From NCBI GenBank assembly GCA_903925015.1, contig CAIYDY010000316.1:1-64000 (forward strand): a stretch of 64,000 nucleotides of DNA. The letters are read 5' to 3'. The position numbers and the translations under genes were made by a program. Below the pieces are notes generated by a model that did not search any database, was not told the origin of the DNA, and saw only the letters and a list, made by a program, of their open reading frames with translations. This document shows positions 1 to 8,509 of this stretch, one piece after another (position 1 is the stretch's first letter; each line of letters begins with the position of its first letter). This DNA comes from an uncultured Acidobacteriia bacterium. GTDB lineage: Bacteria > Acidobacteriota > Terriglobia > Bryobacterales > Bryobacteraceae.

Positions 1-3000
1 CCGACTTCTGGAAGCCGTTCACCACCCCGGACAGAATTCTGTTCACCACCGGGGACGGCTTGTACTGGGGCGTGGCGAAGTTCTCCGACGTCGCGGCTAT
101 CGTGGCAGCGGCCGGCAACGACACGACTCCCAACCTCGCTTGGGTCTCGGCGGGCGAAAACGGCACCGACAGGGGTGCCACCATCACAGGCAACATCCTT
201 TACCGGGGGGCGGGCAATCCGGAGGATCCGTGGATCACCCTCAACGGCTCGTATTGCGCCAACAGCTGCAATGAAATGCTGTGGGGGGAGAACGGCTATG
301 TTGGTTCGCAAACGACCCTGATGGCCGCCCACGGCGGAATCCAGGTCTACGTGCGCAACCTCACGGCGCAGACTATCAGTTTCGGTGCCGCGCCGTCGCC
401 AACCGTTTACGGAACGAACGTCACGGTCAGCGCCACCGGCGGCACTTCCGGCAACCCGGTCACCTTCACCTCCGCCACGATCGGCGTCTGCACCGTTTCC
501 GGCACCAATGGCGCCACTGTGGCTCTGATCGCCCTGGGCACCTGCACCATTACCGCCAACCAAGCGGGCTCGGCCGCCTATGCGGCAGCGACGGCGGTCA
601 ACCAGAGCTTCACCGTGACACAGGCGGCGCAGACGATCACCTTCGGGGCAGCGCCTTCGCCTGCCGTCTACGGGACGAATGTGACAGTGAGCGCGACGGG
701 CGGAGCCTCCGGCAACGCGGTGACCTTCACCTCGGCCACGACCGGAGTCTGCACGGTGTCGGGCACCAACGGCGCGACAGTCGCTCTGATCGCGGCCGGC
801 ACCTGCACCATCAATGCCAACCAGGCGGGCAGCACGAACTACGCGGCGGCAACGCAGGTCCAGCAGAGCTTCACGGTGACGAAGGCGGCGCAGACGATCA
901 CGTTCTCCGCGCTTTCAGCCCAGGCATATGGGAGTGCCCCGTTCACGGTCAGCGCCACGGGCGGCGCTTCCGGCAACCCGGTCACGTTCACCTCCGCCAC
1001 CACCGGCGTCTGCACCGTCTCCGGCACCAACGGCGCGACCGTGGCTCTGATCGCCGCTGGCACCTGCACCATCAACGCCAACCAGGCGGGCACCTCGAAC
1101 TACGCAGCGGCGACCCAGGTTCAGCAAAGCTTCACGGTGACGCAGCTGGCGCAGACGATCTCGTTCGGGGCCGCGCCCTCGCCTTCCATGTACGGGACCA
1201 GTGTGACGGTCAGCGCCACGGGCGGAGCCTCGGGCAACCCGGTGACGTTTACCTCGGCCACGACGGGCGTCTGCACGGTATCGGGCACCAATGGCGCGAC
1301 CGTGACGCTGGTTGCCGTGGGCACCTGCACCATCAACGCCAACCAGGCGGCGAGCACGAACTACTTGGCGGCTACGCCGGTCCAGCAAAGCTTCACGGTG
1401 ACCCAAGCGGCGCAGGTCATCCAGTTCGCGGCCACCGTGCCTCCGGTCGCGCTTCCCGGTTCGGGCAACTTCACGCTAAGTGCGACGTCGAACGCCCCCA
1501 GCCCGGTCTTCACCTTCGGCACAACCTCGGCGGCGAGCATCTGCACCGTCTCGGGCACCACGGTAACGGTGGTTGGAGCGGGGACCTGCGCGCTGTCGGT
1601 AACGGCGGCCGCGACAGCCAACTATTCCGCGGTGACCACCGCGGTCACGCAGAACCTGCTGGTCACGGCGACAACTGGCGTGGATAGAACCGCCGACGTC
1701 GTTTACGGCCAGGGCGGCAGCTTCACCTCGACGGTCTCGAGCTTGGGCGGGACCACCGCCAACAGTCTCAACCAACCATTCGCAATCGCGGCGGACGGCG
1801 CAGGCAACCTGTACGCGGCCGACTACGGTCAGAACCGGGTGTTGTTCTATCCCGTCGGCAGCACCACCGCCACGCGTGCCTACGGGCAGGGCGGCAGCCT
1901 CACCTCGAATGGCTATGGGACAGACGCCAACAGTCTCAAGGCCTCGCGGGGGGTTGCGGTGGACAGCGGCGGCAACGTCTACGTAGCCGACAGCGATAAC
2001 AATCGGGTGTTGTACTACCCCGCCGGCAGCACCACCGCCACGCGGGTCTACGGGCAGGGCGGCAACTTGAACTCTGCTGGAACCGCGAACCTCGGCGGGG
2101 TCACCGCCACCAGTCTCAACAGACCGATCGGGGTCACGGTGGACAGCGGCGGCAACCTCTACATCACCGATACGTATAACAATCGGGTCTTGTACTACAC
2201 CGCCGGCAGCACCACCGCCACGCGGGTCTACGGGCAGGGCGGCAGCTTCACCTCGAACACCGCGAACCTCGGCGGGACCAGCGCCAACAGTCTCAACGTA
2301 ACGTACAACGTCGCGGTGGACCGCGGCGGCAACCTGTACGCGACCGATTCCAGCAATAACCGGGTACTGTACTATCCCGCCGGCAGCACCACTGCCACGG
2401 CGGTCTACGGGCAGGGCGGCAGCTTCACCTCGAACACCGCGAACCTCGGCGGGCCCAGCGCCAACAGTCTCAACTTTCCAACCGGTATCACGCTGGACAC
2501 GCGCGGAAACCTGTTCGTAAGCGGATACAGTAACAACCGCATCCTCAAGTTCAACAGCGCCTTCCCGGCGGCCAACCCGCTGGATGGAACCTGGACCCAG
2601 GTCGGGAACATGTCCTACGTCACCAATGCCATGTTCGCCGGCGATTGCAACCTGTCCGCGACCTGCAGCTTCAGTGACGGAACCGACTTCTGGAAGCCGT
2701 TCACTACCCCGGACAGAATTCTGTTCACCACCGGGGACGGCTTGTACTGGGGCGTGGCGAACTACTCCGATGTTGCGGCCCTCGTGGCAGCGGCCAGCGG
2801 CGACACCACTCCCAATCTGGCTTGGGTCTCGGCGGGCGAAAACGGCACCGACAGGGGTGCCACCATCACAGGCAACATCCTTCACCGCGGGGCGGGCAAT
2901 CCGGAGGACCCGTGGGTCACACTCAACGGCTCGTACTGCGCCAACAGCTGCAATGAAATGCTGTGGGGCGAGAATGGCTATGTTGGTTCGCAAACGACCC

Positions 3001-6000
3001 TGATGTCCGCCCACGGCGGAATCCAGGTCTACGTGCACAATGTCACGGCGCAGACGATCACCTTCGGGGCCGCGCCCTCGCCGGCCGTGTACGGGATGAA
3101 TGTCACGGTCAGCGCCACCGGTGGCACCTCCGGCAACCCGGTCACCTTCACCTCGGCCACCACCGGCGTCTGCACCGTTTCCGGCACCAATGGCGCAACG
3201 GTTTCGCTGATCGCCCTCGGCACCTGCACCATCAGCGCCAACCAGGCGGTTACGGCAGTCTACACGGCGGCAACGCAGGTTCAGCAGAGCTTCACCGTCA
3301 CCCGGGCGACCCAGACCATCTCGTTCGGGGCCGCACCCTCGCCGACCGTGATCGCCACGAACGTGACGGTCAGCGCCACGGGTGGCGCTTCCGGCAACCC
3401 GGTCACTTTCACCTCGGCCACAACCGGCGTCTGTACGGTATCGGGCACCAACGGCGCCACGGTGGCGCTGATCGCGGGAGGCACGTGCACCATCAACGCC
3501 AACCAAGCGGGCACCACCAACTACACGGCGGCAACGCAGGTCCAGCAGAGCTTTACGGTGACCCTCGTGCCGCAGACGATCTCGTTCGGGGCGCTTTCCA
3601 ATCAGCCCTACGGGAGTGCCGCTTTCACTGTCAGTGCCACGGGCGGCGCTTCCGGCAACCCGGTCACCTTCACCTCCGCCACCACCGGTGTCTGCACCGT
3701 TTCGGGCATCAACGGCTCCACGGTCACGCTGGTTGCCGGGGGAACGTGCACCATCAACGCCAACCAGGCGGGCACCACGAACTACGCTGCGGCTCCGCAG
3801 GTCCAGCAGAGCTTCACGGTGACGCCGCTGGCCCAGACGATCTCATTCGGCACAGCGCCCTCGCCCTCCATGTACGGGACGAGCGTTACGGTCAGCGCCA
3901 CGGGCGGAGCCTCGGGCAACCCGGTGACGTTCACCTCGGCCACCACCAGCGTCTGCACCGTCTCCGGCACCAACGGCGCGACGGTGGCGCTGATCGCGCT
4001 CGGCACCTGCACCGTCAGAGCCAACCAAGCGGCCACCACGAGCTACACGGCGGCACCCCAGGTCCAGCAAAGCTTCACTGTGACGCAGGCTGTGCAGGTC
4101 ATCCAGTTCGCGGCCACCGTGCCTCTGGTCGCGATTATCGGTTCGGGCAATGTCACCCTGAGTGCGACATCGAACGCCCCCAGCCCGGTATTCACCTTCA
4201 GCACCACCTCGGCGGCTAGCATCTGCACCCTTTCGGGCACCACGGTAACGCTGGTTGGAACGGGAACCTGCGTGCTGTCAGTCACGGCGACCGGGTCAAG
4301 CAACTATACTGCCGTGACGACCCCGGTCACGCAGAACCTGCAGATCGCGGGGACAGCCGCCCCGGATCCTACCGCCGACGTGGTTTACGGGCAAGGCGGC
4401 AGCTTCACCACGACTGCCGCAGCCGTCGGCGCTGGCGGTCTCAGTGGTCCATACGGAGTGGCGGTCGACAGCGCAGGCAACCTGTACGCGGCCGACAGAC
4501 TCAACAACCGGGTCCTGTTCTACCCCGCTGGCAGCACCACCGCCACACGCGTCTACGGGCAGGGCGGCAACTTGACCACGAATGGCTATGGCACCGACGC
4601 CAACGGTCTCAACGGCCCGCAAGGCGTCTCATTGGACAGCGCCGGCAACCTCTACATTGCCGATAACGTCAACAACCGGGTCTTGTTCCATCCCGCCGGC
4701 AGTACCACCGCCACGCGGGTCTACGGGCAGAACGGCAGCTTCACCACGACCCAGGCCGGGGCTAGCGCCACGAATCTCCACGGACCGGCGCATGCCCTGA
4801 CGGACAGCGCCGGCAACCTCTACATCGTCGATAACGGCAACAACCGCGTCTTGTTCTACCCCTCCGGCAGCACCACCGCCACGCGGGTCTACGGGCAGAA
4901 CGGCAACTTCGGTGGGGGTGCCGAGAACGGCGGGACCGGCACCAGCGCCAATACTCTCAGCCATCCGGCACAGCTTGCGCTGGACGGCAGCGGCAACCTC
5001 TATGTGGTCGATACCGGCAACCAACGGGTCTTGTACTATCCCGCCGGCAGCACCACGCCCACGCGGGTCTACGGGCAGAGCGGCAGCTTCACCTCGAACG
5101 CGGCCGGGACTGGCGCCAACAGTTTCGAAAATCCGCAGTCGATCGCGCTGGACCCCGGCGGCAACCTGTACGTAGGCGATGGCACCCACCAACGGGTCTT
5201 GTACTTCCCCGCGGGCAGCACCACTGCCACGGCGGTCTACGGGCAGGGCGTCAATTTCGGCATCACGCTGGACGCGCGCGGAAACCTCTACGTCGCCGAC
5301 TACTACCGCAACCGCATCCTCAAGTTCAACAGCACCTTCCCGGCGGCCAACCCGCTGGATGGAACCTGGACCCAGGTCGGGAACATGTCGTACATCACCA
5401 ATGCCATGTTCACGGGCAATTGCAACCTGTCCGCGACCTGCAGTTCCAACAACGGGGTCGATTTCTGGAAGTCGTTCGCCGCGCCGGACAAACTTCTGTT
5501 CACCACCGGGGACGGCTTGTACTGGGGCGTGGCGAAGTTCTCCGATATCACTGCCATTGTGGCAGCGGCAGGCGGCGTCACCACTCCAAATATCACCTGG
5601 GTCTCCGCCGGCGAAAACGGCACCGACCGGGGTTCCACAATCACCGGCAACATCCTGTACCGCGGAGCGGGCAATGCCGAGGACCCGTGGGTCACACTCA
5701 ACGGCTCGTACTGCGCCAACAGCTGCAATGAAGTCCTCTGGGGCGAAAATGGCTTTGCTGGCTCGCAAACGACCCTGATGCTCTCCCACGGCGGCATCCA
5801 AGTCTACGCGAGCAGTCTCCTGGGCCAGACGATTGCCTTCGGTGCCGCGCCTTCCCCGGCCGCGTTCGGGACGAACGTCACCGTCAGCGCCACCGGCGGC
5901 GCCTCCGGCAACCCGGTTACCTTCACCTCCGCCACCACCGGCGTCTGCACCGTTTCCGGCACCAACGGCGCCACGGTTGCTCTGATCGCCGGGGGCACCT

Positions 6001-7139
6001 GCACCATCACCGCCAACCAGGCGGGCAACACCAACTACGCGGCAGCGACGGCGGCCAACCAGACCTTCACGGTGACCCGGGCGGCGCAGACCATCACCTT
6101 CGGCGCGCTTTCCGCCAAGGGCAACACAGACGCGGCGTTCGGTATCTCGGCGACGGCAAGCTCCGGCCTCGGGGTTTCATTCTCCTCGCTCACCACCTCG
6201 ATCTGCACTGTCTCCGGCGGCACGGTGACTCTCACCACCACCTCCGGAACCTGCACCATCCAGGCCACCCAGGCTGGCAATTCGAACTACGCAGCGGCCT
6301 CGGCCGTCAACCAGTCGTTCACCGTCACCCTGGTTGCGCAGTACGTCACCCTGCAGACCAGCCCCGCCGGCCTCCAGGTGAGCATCGACGGCGGCGCGGC
6401 CCAAACCGCTCCCTACTCGGTTCTCCTGACCGCGGGCAGCCACACCATCGCCACCGTCGCCACCCAGGCCGGAACCGCAGGCACCCAGTACGTGTTCTCC
6501 GGCTGGAGCGATTCGGGCGCTCTCAGCCACTCGATCACGGTCTCCCCGGCACCCACCACCTATACGGCAACCTTCGGCACCCAGTACCTGCTGACCACCT
6601 CAGCCGGACTCAGCGGCACGGTCACCGCAGGCGGGTACCTCAACGCCGGCACCAGCGCGTCCATCACCGCGACCCCCTCCTCCGGGTTCACCTTCAGCAA
6701 CTTCACTGGAGCCACCACCTCCACCAGCAACCCGCTTTCCCTGCTGATGGACGCCCCGAAGTCGGTGACGGCAAACTTCTCCGCCATCGGAGCGCCGCTC
6801 CTTACGGCCATCATCGCGGCCAAGGCGGATGGCGCGCTGCCCAACGAACGTATCTGGACCCTGCAGGTCACCAACTCCGGCACTGGAGCCATCACCAACG
6901 TTCGCGTAACCAGCGTCCAAGTCGTAGCGGTCAGCCCGGCCACCGCTTCCGTAACGCTCGGCAGCACCAACTACCCGGCGGCGCTCGCGAACCCCGCGCT
7001 CAGCCCCGGCCAATCGTCCACCGTTCCCGTATCGGTGATCTTCCCGGCCTCACCCACCGCGCGCATCCAGTTCCGGATCAACCTGGCGGGTGACAACGGC
7101 TACACCAACTCGATCACGCTCAGCAACGTCGTCCGCTAA
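1..7139 (+). CDS. Giant secreted repeat protein with Ig-like and NHL repeats (5' end outside window)
   Basis: The reading frame is already open at base 3, so the true start lies upstream and the TTG at 60 is not a real start. At least 2,378 codons are visible. The order is: an unrecognised Cys-containing module (to about 357), Ig-like repeats of about 87 residues (366-1671), NHL-type beta-propeller repeats with the signature D-x-x-GNLY-x-x-D-x-x-NNRVL (1684-2560), then the same three blocks again (2571-5330), then the module and two Ig-like repeats (5343-6334). The end is an InlB-B/PEGA-like region (about 6340-6795) and an unassigned 110-residue domain. No membrane anchor, LPXTG or PEP-CTERM signal is seen at the C-terminus. 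Low charge and Thr/Ser/Gly/Ala richness fit an extracellular protein. Function unknown; a structural or adhesive role is an inference. A PEP-CTERM gene follows 24 bp downstream. Confidence 0.85.
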   Translation, partial: DFWKPFTTPDRILFTTGDGLYWGVAKFSDVAAIVAAAGNDTTPNLAWVSAGENGTDRGATITGNILYRGAGNPEDPWITLNGSYCANSCNEMLWGENGYVGSQTTLMAAHGGIQVYVRNLTAQTISFGAAPSPTVYGTNVTVSATGGTSGNPVTFTSATIGVCTVSGTNGATVALIALGTCTITANQAGSAAYAAATAVNQSFTVTQAAQTITFGAAPSPAVYGTNVTVSATGGASGNAVTFTSATTGVCTVSGTNGATVALIAAGTCTINANQAGSTNYAAATQVQQSFTVTKAAQTITFSALSAQAYGSAPFTVSATGGASGNPVTFTSATTGVCTVSGTNGATVALIAAGTCTINANQAGTSNYAAATQVQQSFTVTQLAQTISFGAAPSPSMYGTSVTVSATGGASGNPVTFTSATTGVCTVSGTNGATVTLVAVGTCTINANQAASTNYLAATPVQQSFTVTQAAQVIQFAATVPPVALPGSGNFTLSATSNAPSPVFTFGTTSAASICTVSGTTVTVVGAGTCALSVTAAATANYSAVTTAVTQNLLVTATTGVDRTADVVYGQGGSFTSTVSSLGGTTANSLNQPFAIAADGAGNLYAADYGQNRVLFYPVGSTTATRAYGQGGSLTSNGYGTDANSLKASRGVAVDSGGNVYVADSDNNRVLYYPAGSTTATRVYGQGGNLNSAGTANLGGVTATSLNRPIGVTVDSGGNLYITDTYNNRVLYYTAGSTTATRVYGQGGSFTSNTANLGGTSANSLNVTYNVAVDRGGNLYATDSSNNRVLYYPAGSTTATAVYGQGGSFTSNTANLGGPSANSLNFPTGITLDTRGNLFVSGYSNNRILKFNSAFPAANPLDGTWTQVGNMSYVTNAMFAGDCNLSATCSFSDGTDFWKPFTTPDRILFTTGDGLYWGVANYSDVAALVAAASGDTTPNLAWVSAGENGTDRGATITGNILHRGAGNPEDPWVTLNGSYCANSCNEMLWGENGYVGSQTTLMSAHGGIQVYVHNVTAQTITFGAAPSPAVYGMNVTVSATGGTSGNPVTFTSATTGVCTVSGTNGATVSLIALGTCTISANQAVTAVYTAATQVQQSFTVTRATQTISFGAAPSPTVIATNVTVSATGGASGNPVTFTSATTGVCTVSGTNGATVALIAGGTCTINANQAGTTNYTAATQVQQSFTVTLVPQTISFGALSNQPYGSAAFTVSATGGASGNPVTFTSATTGVCTVSGINGSTVTLVAGGTCTINANQAGTTNYAAAPQVQQSFTVTPLAQTISFGTAPSPSMYGTSVTVSATGGASGNPVTFTSATTSVCTVSGTNGATVALIALGTCTVRANQAATTSYTAAPQVQQSFTVTQAVQVIQFAATVPLVAIIGSGNVTLSATSNAPSPVFTFSTTSAASICTLSGTTVTLVGTGTCVLSVTATGSSNYTAVTTPVTQNLQIAGTAAPDPTADVVYGQGGSFTTTAAAVGAGGLSGPYGVAVDSAGNLYAADRLNNRVLFYPAGSTTATRVYGQGGNLTTNGYGTDANGLNGPQGVSLDSAGNLYIADNVNNRVLFHPAGSTTATRVYGQNGSFTTTQAGASATNLHGPAHALTDSAGNLYIVDNGNNRVLFYPSGSTTATRVYGQNGNFGGGAENGGTGTSANTLSHPAQLALDGSGNLYVVDTGNQRVLYYPAGSTTPTRVYGQSGSFTSNAAGTGANSFENPQSIALDPGGNLYVGDGTHQRVLYFPAGSTTATAVYGQGVNFGITLDARGNLYVADYYRNRILKFNSTFPAANPLDGTWTQVGNMSYITNAMFTGNCNLSATCSSNNGVDFWKSFAAPDKLLFTTGDGLYWGVAKFSDITAIVAAAGGVTTPNITWVSAGENGTDRGSTITGNILYRGAGNAEDPWVTLNGSYCANSCNEVLWGENGFAGSQTTLMLSHGGIQVYASSLLGQTIAFGAAPSPAAFGTNVTVSATGGASGNPVTFTSATTGVCTVSGTNGATVALIAGGTCTITANQAGNTNYAAATAANQTFTVTRAAQTITFGALSAKGNTDAAFGISATASSGLGVSFSSLTTSICTVSGGTVTLTTTSGTCTIQATQAGNSNYAAASAVNQSFTVTLVAQYVTLQTSPAGLQVSIDGGAAQTAPYSVLLTAGSHTIATVATQAGTAGTQYVFSGWSDSGALSHSITVSPAPTTYTATFGTQYLLTTSAGLSGTVTAGGYLNAGTSASITATPSSGFTFSNFTGATTSTSNPLSLLMDAPKSVTANFSAIGAPLLTAIIAAKADGALPNERIWTLQVTNSGTGAITNVRVTSVQVVAVSPATASVTLGSTNYPAALANPALSPGQSSTVPVSVIFPASPTARIQFRINLAGDNGYTNSITLSNVVR
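3..2684 (+). repeat. Intragenic super-repeat, copy A
   Basis: The segment beginning with the codons for DFWKPFTTPDR recurs at 3, 2685 and 5460 (third copy slightly diverged), giving periods of 2,682 and 2,775 bp, both multiples of three. Copy A holds most of the Cys module, four canonical plus one divergent Ig-like repeat, and five NHL repeats. Confidence 0.85.
2685..5459 (+). repeat. Intragenic super-repeat, copy B
   Basis: Same order as copy A, but with six NHL repeats instead of five, which accounts for most of the extra length. Long stretches of the Ig-like units are nearly identical to copy A at the nucleotide level. Copy C starts at 5460 and is cut short after two Ig-like units, where the C-terminal domains begin. 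Confidence 0.85.
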
Positions 7140-7163
7140 CACAGGAACACTCGAGAGACAACC

Positions 7164-7733
7164 ATGAAAATCCTAAAATACATGCTTCTGTCCGCTCTCC
7201 TGGCCACTGCGGCCTTGGCGGAAACCAACTTCACTGTCAATCCCACGCCGCTGAACGGTAACGGCGGCGGAATCAATGGCTGGGGCTTCACACTCAACAA
7301 CGAAACGTCCGGCTATCTCTCGGTGGACAGCGTTCAGTTGTTCAGCCTCGTGGATACCCCCGTCTACCGCTTCGGCCCGTCCAGCAACTTTACCGAGCTC
7401 TTCGCGACATACCAGTTCAATGCCGCCAACATCCTGATCGGCCCGAACTCGGTCTACACACTCGCCTACAACGGGTCGGACCAAGGTCTTGCAACTTGGA
7501 ACTTCCCCGTCGGCGATGCCTACGGGCACCTGCTCTCCAACGTCTTTCAGATCCAGTTGAGCTACTCGCTTTTCGACGACAACGCTTACACCAACCAGAT
7601 CGGCGCGGGAACTCTAACTGCCGATGCTCAGATCGAATATACGCCCGAACCCTCCACCTGGCTCCTGCTGGGGACCGGCATTGGCCTAATCGGTCTTCGG
7701 CGTCTGCGTTCCGGTCCGACTATCGCCAGCTAG
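7164..7733 (+). CDS. PEP-CTERM sorting-domain protein
   Basis: 189 aa with an N-terminal signal peptide (MKILKYMLLSALLATAALA) and a classic C-terminal PEP-CTERM signal at about residues 161-185: the PEPSTW motif, a hydrophobic segment and a basic RRLR cluster. In known systems this tail is recognised by an exosortase (EpsH family) that places the protein at the cell surface. The middle (about 20-160) is rich in Asn, Tyr and Phe and matches no domain I recognise; it looks like the beta-rich body common in these proteins. It lies 24 bp after the giant repeat protein and may be co-transcribed with it. No exosortase is in the window. Confidence 0.85.
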   Translation: MKILKYMLLSALLATAALAETNFTVNPTPLNGNGGGINGWGFTLNNETSGYLSVDSVQLFSLVDTPVYRFGPSSNFTELFATYQFNAANILIGPNSVYTLAYNGSDQGLATWNFPVGDAYGHLLSNVFQIQLSYSLFDDNAYTNQIGAGTLTADAQIEYTPEPSTWLLLGTGIGLIGLRRLRSGPTIAS

Positions 7734-7762
7734 CGGCCCAAATTGCCAGCGTGTGTTGTGTT

Positions 7763-7856
7763 CCTGCCCCAACTTATTTCCAGCTTGCAAGGATTTGTGG
7801 GGCAGGATGGCATCCTGCGGCCGGGTCGCCGACCCGGCCACGCGCCAGGAGGCGCG
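7763..7856. repeat. Cluster of three adjacent perfect palindromes (REP-like)
   Basis: Three consecutive perfect inverted repeats lie in the 190-bp gap: GCAGGAT-GGC-ATCCTGC (7802-7818), GGCCGGGTC-GCC-GACCCGGCC (7819-7839) and CGCGCC-AGGA-GGCGCG (7841-7856). An additional CCTGCCCC (7763-7770) can pair with GGGGCAGG (7799-7806) as an alternative fold. It may be a dispersed REP/MITE-like element or a transcript 3' stabiliser. There is no T-tract, so a simple intrinsic terminator is unlikely. Confidence 0.7.
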
Positions 7857-7923
7857 AGGTTCCCCGAGCCTCCTGTTGGATGCCCTTCAACTTGCCGTAT
7901 CTGCTCATTGAAACAAGGGAATC

Positions 7924-8505
7924 ATGATAGAGATGTTAGTTTCCGACCAGTTCCCCACATCCGAACAGTCGACGGCCGAACGGTCCGCGCCTCCGTGTCC
8001 GAAGTGCAAACACACCGCAGTTCTACCCGTCGCGCAAACAGTCTTCGAGGCGATTCTCTCATTCCAGCGTTTCCAGTGCAGCCGTTGTCAATATCGGCGC
8101 CGTTCCCAATTCGGGTGGACGGCCATCCCCAAAGCACTTCTGGCTCTCGGGCTTTTGGGTGCCGCCGTTTATCTCGTACGGTCGCCACGATTTCTCAATT
8201 ACGCCTTGTCTAGCAGGAGCTCGGTGGGCGAAACCGAAAGACTCGCCCAAGCCCGGGCCGCCGCCGGAGGGCAGGGTTCCACATTTGAACAAATGATGAA
8301 CCGCAAGCCCAAGGCGACTCTCGACAACGCCGAGATCCGCCGGCTCTGGCGCGCCGATGTGGGCACCAGCGTTGTGCTTCAGATGATTCGGACCTCGAAC
8401 GGCTCCTATGACGTGAGTACCAACGCCATCATCGCCCTAAGGGAGGCCCGGGTGGACCAGTCCATCATCCTCGCCATCATAGATGCAAACTACAATTCGC
8501 GTTGA
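7924..8505 (+). CDS. Zinc-ribbon, single-pass membrane protein of unknown function
   Basis: 193 aa. Two CxxC knuckles (C25/C28 and C52/C55) form a likely zinc ribbon at the N-terminus, followed by one transmembrane segment (about 69-87). The C-terminal segment (about 128-190) has the shape LDNAEI..L...DVGTSVVL.MI....G.YDVST.AIIALREA.VDQSIILAII. I remember this helical motif as common in acidobacterial proteins, but its role is not known to me. A second in-frame ATG nine bases downstream could also be the start. The following TPR lipoprotein begins 4 bp after its stop, which suggests co-transcription. Confidence 0.75.
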   Translation: MIEMLVSDQFPTSEQSTAERSAPPCPKCKHTAVLPVAQTVFEAILSFQRFQCSRCQYRRRSQFGWTAIPKALLALGLLGAAVYLVRSPRFLNYALSSRSSVGETERLAQARAAAGGQGSTFEQMMNRKPKATLDNAEIRRLWRADVGTSVVLQMIRTSNGSYDVSTNAIIALREARVDQSIILAIIDANYNSR

Positions 8506-8509
8506 CACC

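Noticed and set aside
366-1671. Regular repeats that could be mistaken for a CRISPR array
   Set aside because: The units are 87-codon protein repeats in frame, not short repeats with unique spacers, and no cas genes are present.
1476-3506. 676-residue open frame on the minus strand
   Set aside because: Opposite strand of the repeat gene; composition is driven by the plus-strand repeats, and it shows no domain or start context.
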